This document shows, piece by piece, positions 22,275 through 24,606 of a DNA stretch of 24,606 nt. The notes under the pieces were generated by a model, which saw only the letters and a list, made by a program, of their open reading frames with translations, was not told where the DNA came from and ran no database searches. Each line of letters opens with the position of its first letter. Positions within the stretch are counted from its first letter, which is position 1. A program made the position numbers and the translations under genes. The stretch spans positions 1 to 24,606 of the forward strand of contig JBDUDR010000026.1 of NCBI GenBank assembly GCA_040002845.1, written 5' to 3'. This DNA comes from JBDUDR01 sp040002845 (GTDB lineage Bacteria > Actinomycetota > Actinomycetes > Propionibacteriales > Nocardioidaceae).

Positions 22275-23399
22275 GTGCGGGCAGGCGAGCGACGGTTGGT
22301 GGAGATCGAGTCGCTGGCGGAGTTCGACGACCGCGTGGCCAGCGGTGCCCACTCCATGCGCGGGTGGCGCGTGCAGGCGGTCGATCTGCGGCGCCGCAGC
22401 GATGTCCTGTTGTCGATGGACCCCGGCGGCGCGATGTTCCTGGGATGCCTCCTCGGTGACAAGGCCGAGCAACATCTCCGGGACGGCGGTGCACTCGTCT
22501 TCCCGGCGATCCCGGACGTGCCGTTCGACCCGTACCGCGGCCACCTCTACACACCCGATGAGCTGTACGCCGGGATCGAGCTGGTGGAATACGCGAAGAC
22601 ACCCGATGCCGTGATCTTCGCCTGGGCCAGTGGCGTCGGTTCGGATCAGATCGACGCCACTCTGGCGCGTGCGATGCACGATCATGCGATCGACGACGCC
22701 CTGGAGGACCTCCTGCGCGTTGTGCACGAGGGTCCGCCGCCGGGGGCCCGTGTGGTCGGTGTGATGGGTGGTCATGCCATCGGACGCGGCGTCTCGGCGT
22801 ACGCCGACGCCGTCGGCCTGGGCCGCGCGCTCTCCACAGCCGGGTTCGTGGTCGCGACCGGAGGGGGTCCGGGTGCGATGGAGGCAGCCAACCTCGGCGC
22901 CTACCTCAGTCGCTACCCGCCCGAAGCCGTTGGCGAAGCGATCGAGCTGCTCGCCACGGCACCGCGATTCCGTCCGTCGGTGACCGAATGGGCCCGGGCG
23001 GCGTTTGCGGTTCGCGCACGCTGGCCGGACGGTGCCGCCAACCTGGGGATCCCCACCTGGTTCTACGGCCACGAGCCGCCGAACGCGTTCGCGACCAGGA
23101 TCGCGAAGTACTTCCAGAATGCGTTGCGCGAGGATCAGCTGCTGAGGGTGTGTGATGCCGGAATCGTGTTCCTGCCAGGCGCGGCTGGGACCGTGCAGGA
23201 GATCTTCCAGGACGCCTGCGAGAACTACTACGCCACTGCCGAGGCAGTCGCGTCGATGGTGCTCGTTGGGGTGCGGCACTGGACCCACGAGGTGCCGGCC
23301 TGGCCACTGCTGGTCAAGCTCGCCGCCCAGCGCGAGATGGCGTCGAAGATCTTCCTGGTCAACCGGGTCGAGGAGGTGCCGGCCGTGCTGGCGGGGTGA
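22275..23399 (+). CDS. LOG-family (TIGR00730-like) Rossmann nucleotide-binding protein
   Basis: The 374-residue protein joins an N-terminal region of about 150 residues (with VDLRRRSDVLLSMDPGGAMFLG and a proline-rich FPAIPDVPFDPYRG) to a LOG-type Rossmann domain: VVGVMGGHAIGRG (160-172), VVATGGGPGAMEAANLGAY (192-210) and IVFLPGAAGTVQEIF (about 297-311). The LOG signature PGGxGTxxE appears as PGAAGTVQE. Classical LOG proteins cleave cytokinin or purine nucleotide monophosphates; this longer subgroup is only known as predicted nucleotide-binding proteins. The GTG at 22275 lies 9 bases after the RIO gene. It converges on rlmN with 27 bases between. Confidence 0.8.
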   Translation: MRAGERRLVEIESLAEFDDRVASGAHSMRGWRVQAVDLRRRSDVLLSMDPGGAMFLGCLLGDKAEQHLRDGGALVFPAIPDVPFDPYRGHLYTPDELYAGIELVEYAKTPDAVIFAWASGVGSDQIDATLARAMHDHAIDDALEDLLRVVHEGPPPGARVVGVMGGHAIGRGVSAYADAVGLGRALSTAGFVVATGGGPGAMEAANLGAYLSRYPPEAVGEAIELLATAPRFRPSVTEWARAAFAVRARWPDGAANLGIPTWFYGHEPPNAFATRIAKYFQNALREDQLLRVCDAGIVFLPGAAGTVQEIFQDACENYYATAEAVASMVLVGVRHWTHEVPAWPLLVKLAAQREMASKIFLVNRVEEVPAVLAG

Positions 23400-23426
23400 G
23401 TCTCGTCTGAGCGGCTCCGGGCGGCG

Positions 23427-24548
23427 TCAGAAAAGTTTCGCGGCGAGTTGGCCGCAGGCGCCGTCGATCTCGCGACCCCGAGTGTCACGCACGGTCGTGG
23501 GGATGCCCTTCGCGACCAGCCGGCGTACGAACTCGCGCTCGTCCACCCGGCGGGATGCCGTCCACTTCGACCCCGGAGTCGGGTTGAGGGGGATCAGGTT
23601 GACATGGACCCAGCCCCAGTCGCCGAAGGACGAAAGCACATCCCCCAGCAGGTCGGCCCGCCAGGCCTGGTCGTTGATGTCCTTGATCAGGGCGTACTCG
23701 ATCGAGACGCGGCGCTTGGTGGTCCGGGCGTACTGCCAGGCTGCCTCGACGACATCGACGACCTTCCATCGGGTGTTGATGGGCACCAGCTCGTCGCGCA
23801 GGTCGTCGTCGGGCGCGTGCAGGGACAGGGCCAGCGTGACGGGCAGGCCTTCGGTGGCCAACTGGCGCATCCTCGGCACCAGCCCGACCGTCGAGACGGT
23901 AACGCCGCGCGCCGACATCCCGAATCCGTGCGGCACCGGATCGGTGAGGCGGCGCACGGACCCGATGACCGCATGGTAGTTGGCCATCGGCTCGCCCATC
24001 CCCATGAACACCACGTTGGAGACTCGGCCTGGGCCGCCCGGGACCTCGCCTCGGATCAGGGACCTTGCTCCTGCAAGGACCTGCTCGACTATCTCGGCCG
24101 CGGACATGCTGCGCTGGAGGCCGGCTTGACCGGTGGCGCAGAACGGGCAGGCCATGCCGCAGCCGGCCTGCGATGACACACACAGGGTGACCCGGCCGGG
24201 GTAGCGCATCAGAACGGACTCGACGAGGGCACCGTCGAACAGTCGCCACAACGTCTTGCGGGTGGTGCCGCCGTCTGCCTCCATGGTGCGTACCGGTGTG
24301 AGAAGCGTCGGCAGCAAGGAGTCTGCCAAGTCACGACGGTTAGCGACCGGCAGATCGGTCATCTCATCGCTGTCGTCTACGAGCCGGGCGAAGTAGTGGT
24401 GGGAGAGCTGGCTGGCCCGGAACGCCGGCTGGCCGAGCGCGACCACGGCTGCCTTCCGCTCGGCCTGGGACAGGTCGGCGAGGTGTGGCGGCGGCTTACG
24501 CCGCCCCACCGGTTCGTCAAGGACGAGCGGCAAGCTCACTCCGTCCAT
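23427..24548 (-). CDS. rlmN: dual-specificity RNA methyltransferase RlmN
   Basis: From ATG 24548 the product is 373 residues, full length. It has the radical SAM cluster motif CGMACPFC (Cys130, Cys134, Cys137), VFMGMGEPMANY, SLHAPDDDLRDELVPIN, and a C-terminal DGACGQLAAKLF with the conserved methyl-accepting Cys365. RlmN methylates C2 of A2503 in 23S rRNA and A37 in some tRNAs. AGAGG lies 10 bases before this ATG; a GTG at 24566 would add six residues but its ribosome site would fall in the repeat dimer. No link to the polyamine locus is evident. Confidence 0.95.
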   Translation of the reverse strand: MDGVSLPLVLDEPVGRRKPPPHLADLSQAERKAAVVALGQPAFRASQLSHHYFARLVDDSDEMTDLPVANRRDLADSLLPTLLTPVRTMEADGGTTRKTLWRLFDGALVESVLMRYPGRVTLCVSSQAGCGMACPFCATGQAGLQRSMSAAEIVEQVLAGARSLIRGEVPGGPGRVSNVVFMGMGEPMANYHAVIGSVRRLTDPVPHGFGMSARGVTVSTVGLVPRMRQLATEGLPVTLALSLHAPDDDLRDELVPINTRWKVVDVVEAAWQYARTTKRRVSIEYALIKDINDQAWRADLLGDVLSSFGDWGWVHVNLIPLNPTPGSKWTASRRVDEREFVRRLVAKGIPTTVRDTRGREIDGACGQLAAKLF

Positions 24549-24570
24549 GACTGCCCATCCTCTCACTCGC

Positions 24571-24606
24571 GATCCGACACTTATTCGGCGCGATCCGACA
24601 CTTATT
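24571..24606 (+). repeat. 21-bp dispersed repeat, tandem dimer (copy 4, cut by window end)
   Basis: Units start at 24571 and 24592, exactly 21 bp apart. The first has the full core GATCCGACACTTATTC followed by GGCGC; the second is cut after GATCCGACACTTATT by the window edge. It lies 22 bases upstream of the rlmN start. The gene to the right is not visible; if it is on the minus strand it would end at or in this repeat. Confidence 0.88.

Noticed and set aside
21852..23288. 478-codon minus-strand open frame
   Set aside because: Antisense to the RIO and LOG genes, which have clear motifs; its composition is His/Arg/Gly-rich noise.

Overview
The window is GC-rich DNA from an actinobacterium. 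GTG starts, 4-base gene overlaps and purine-rich Shine-Dalgarno sites are common, and the gene families (YdcS-type and PotD-type lipoproteins, PucR and Lrp regulators, bacterial RIO kinase) fit Propionibacteriales such as Nocardioidaceae. That placement is an inference from style and gene content, not from a marker gene. No rRNA, tRNA, CRISPR array, transposase or phage gene was seen.

Region 1 (1-5676, minus strand) is an operon in the order ALDH-like protein, ydcT, ydcS, ydcU, ydcV, patD (cut by the window edge). It matches the E. coli ydcSTUV-patD set: a polyamine/GABA-type ABC importer plus gamma-aminobutyraldehyde dehydrogenase. The first gene is an aldehyde dehydrogenase relative that appears to lack all three catalytic residues. 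Region 2 (5789-8566, plus strand) holds a PucR-family regulator, divergent from region 1 across a short promoter region with a CATAAC/GTTATG dyad, and a glutaryl-CoA dehydrogenase. Region 3 (8596-13144) has a YtcJ-type amidohydrolase (minus), a class III aminotransferase divergent from it (plus), and a second class III aminotransferase (minus) convergent with the first.

Region 4 (13239-18829, minus strand) is a second, tightly packed transporter operon, potA-potD-potB-potC-oxidoreductase, in which every junction is a 4-base ATGA or GTGA overlap. A 431-base divergent control region separates it from region 5 (19261-21170, plus strand), which has an Lrp/AsnC regulator and a second FAD-dependent amine/amino acid oxidase. 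Together regions 1-5 look like one large catabolic locus for diamines or polyamines. The implied steps are uptake by two importers, removal of amino groups by transaminases or flavin oxidases, oxidation of the aminoaldehyde by PatD, and a second transamination. The glutaryl-CoA dehydrogenase suggests that C5 substrates (cadaverine, 5-aminovalerate) may be handled as well as C4 ones.

Region 6 (21302-24566) is housekeeping-like: a RIO-type kinase, a LOG-family nucleotide-binding protein and, on the minus strand, rlmN.

The most unusual feature is a dispersed intergenic repeat. It is a 21-bp unit with core GATCCGACACTTATTC, present as head-to-tail dimers at 8565, 13191 and 24571, with a decayed copy at 11815. 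It sits exactly at gene ends and supplies all or part of the stop codon of three genes.
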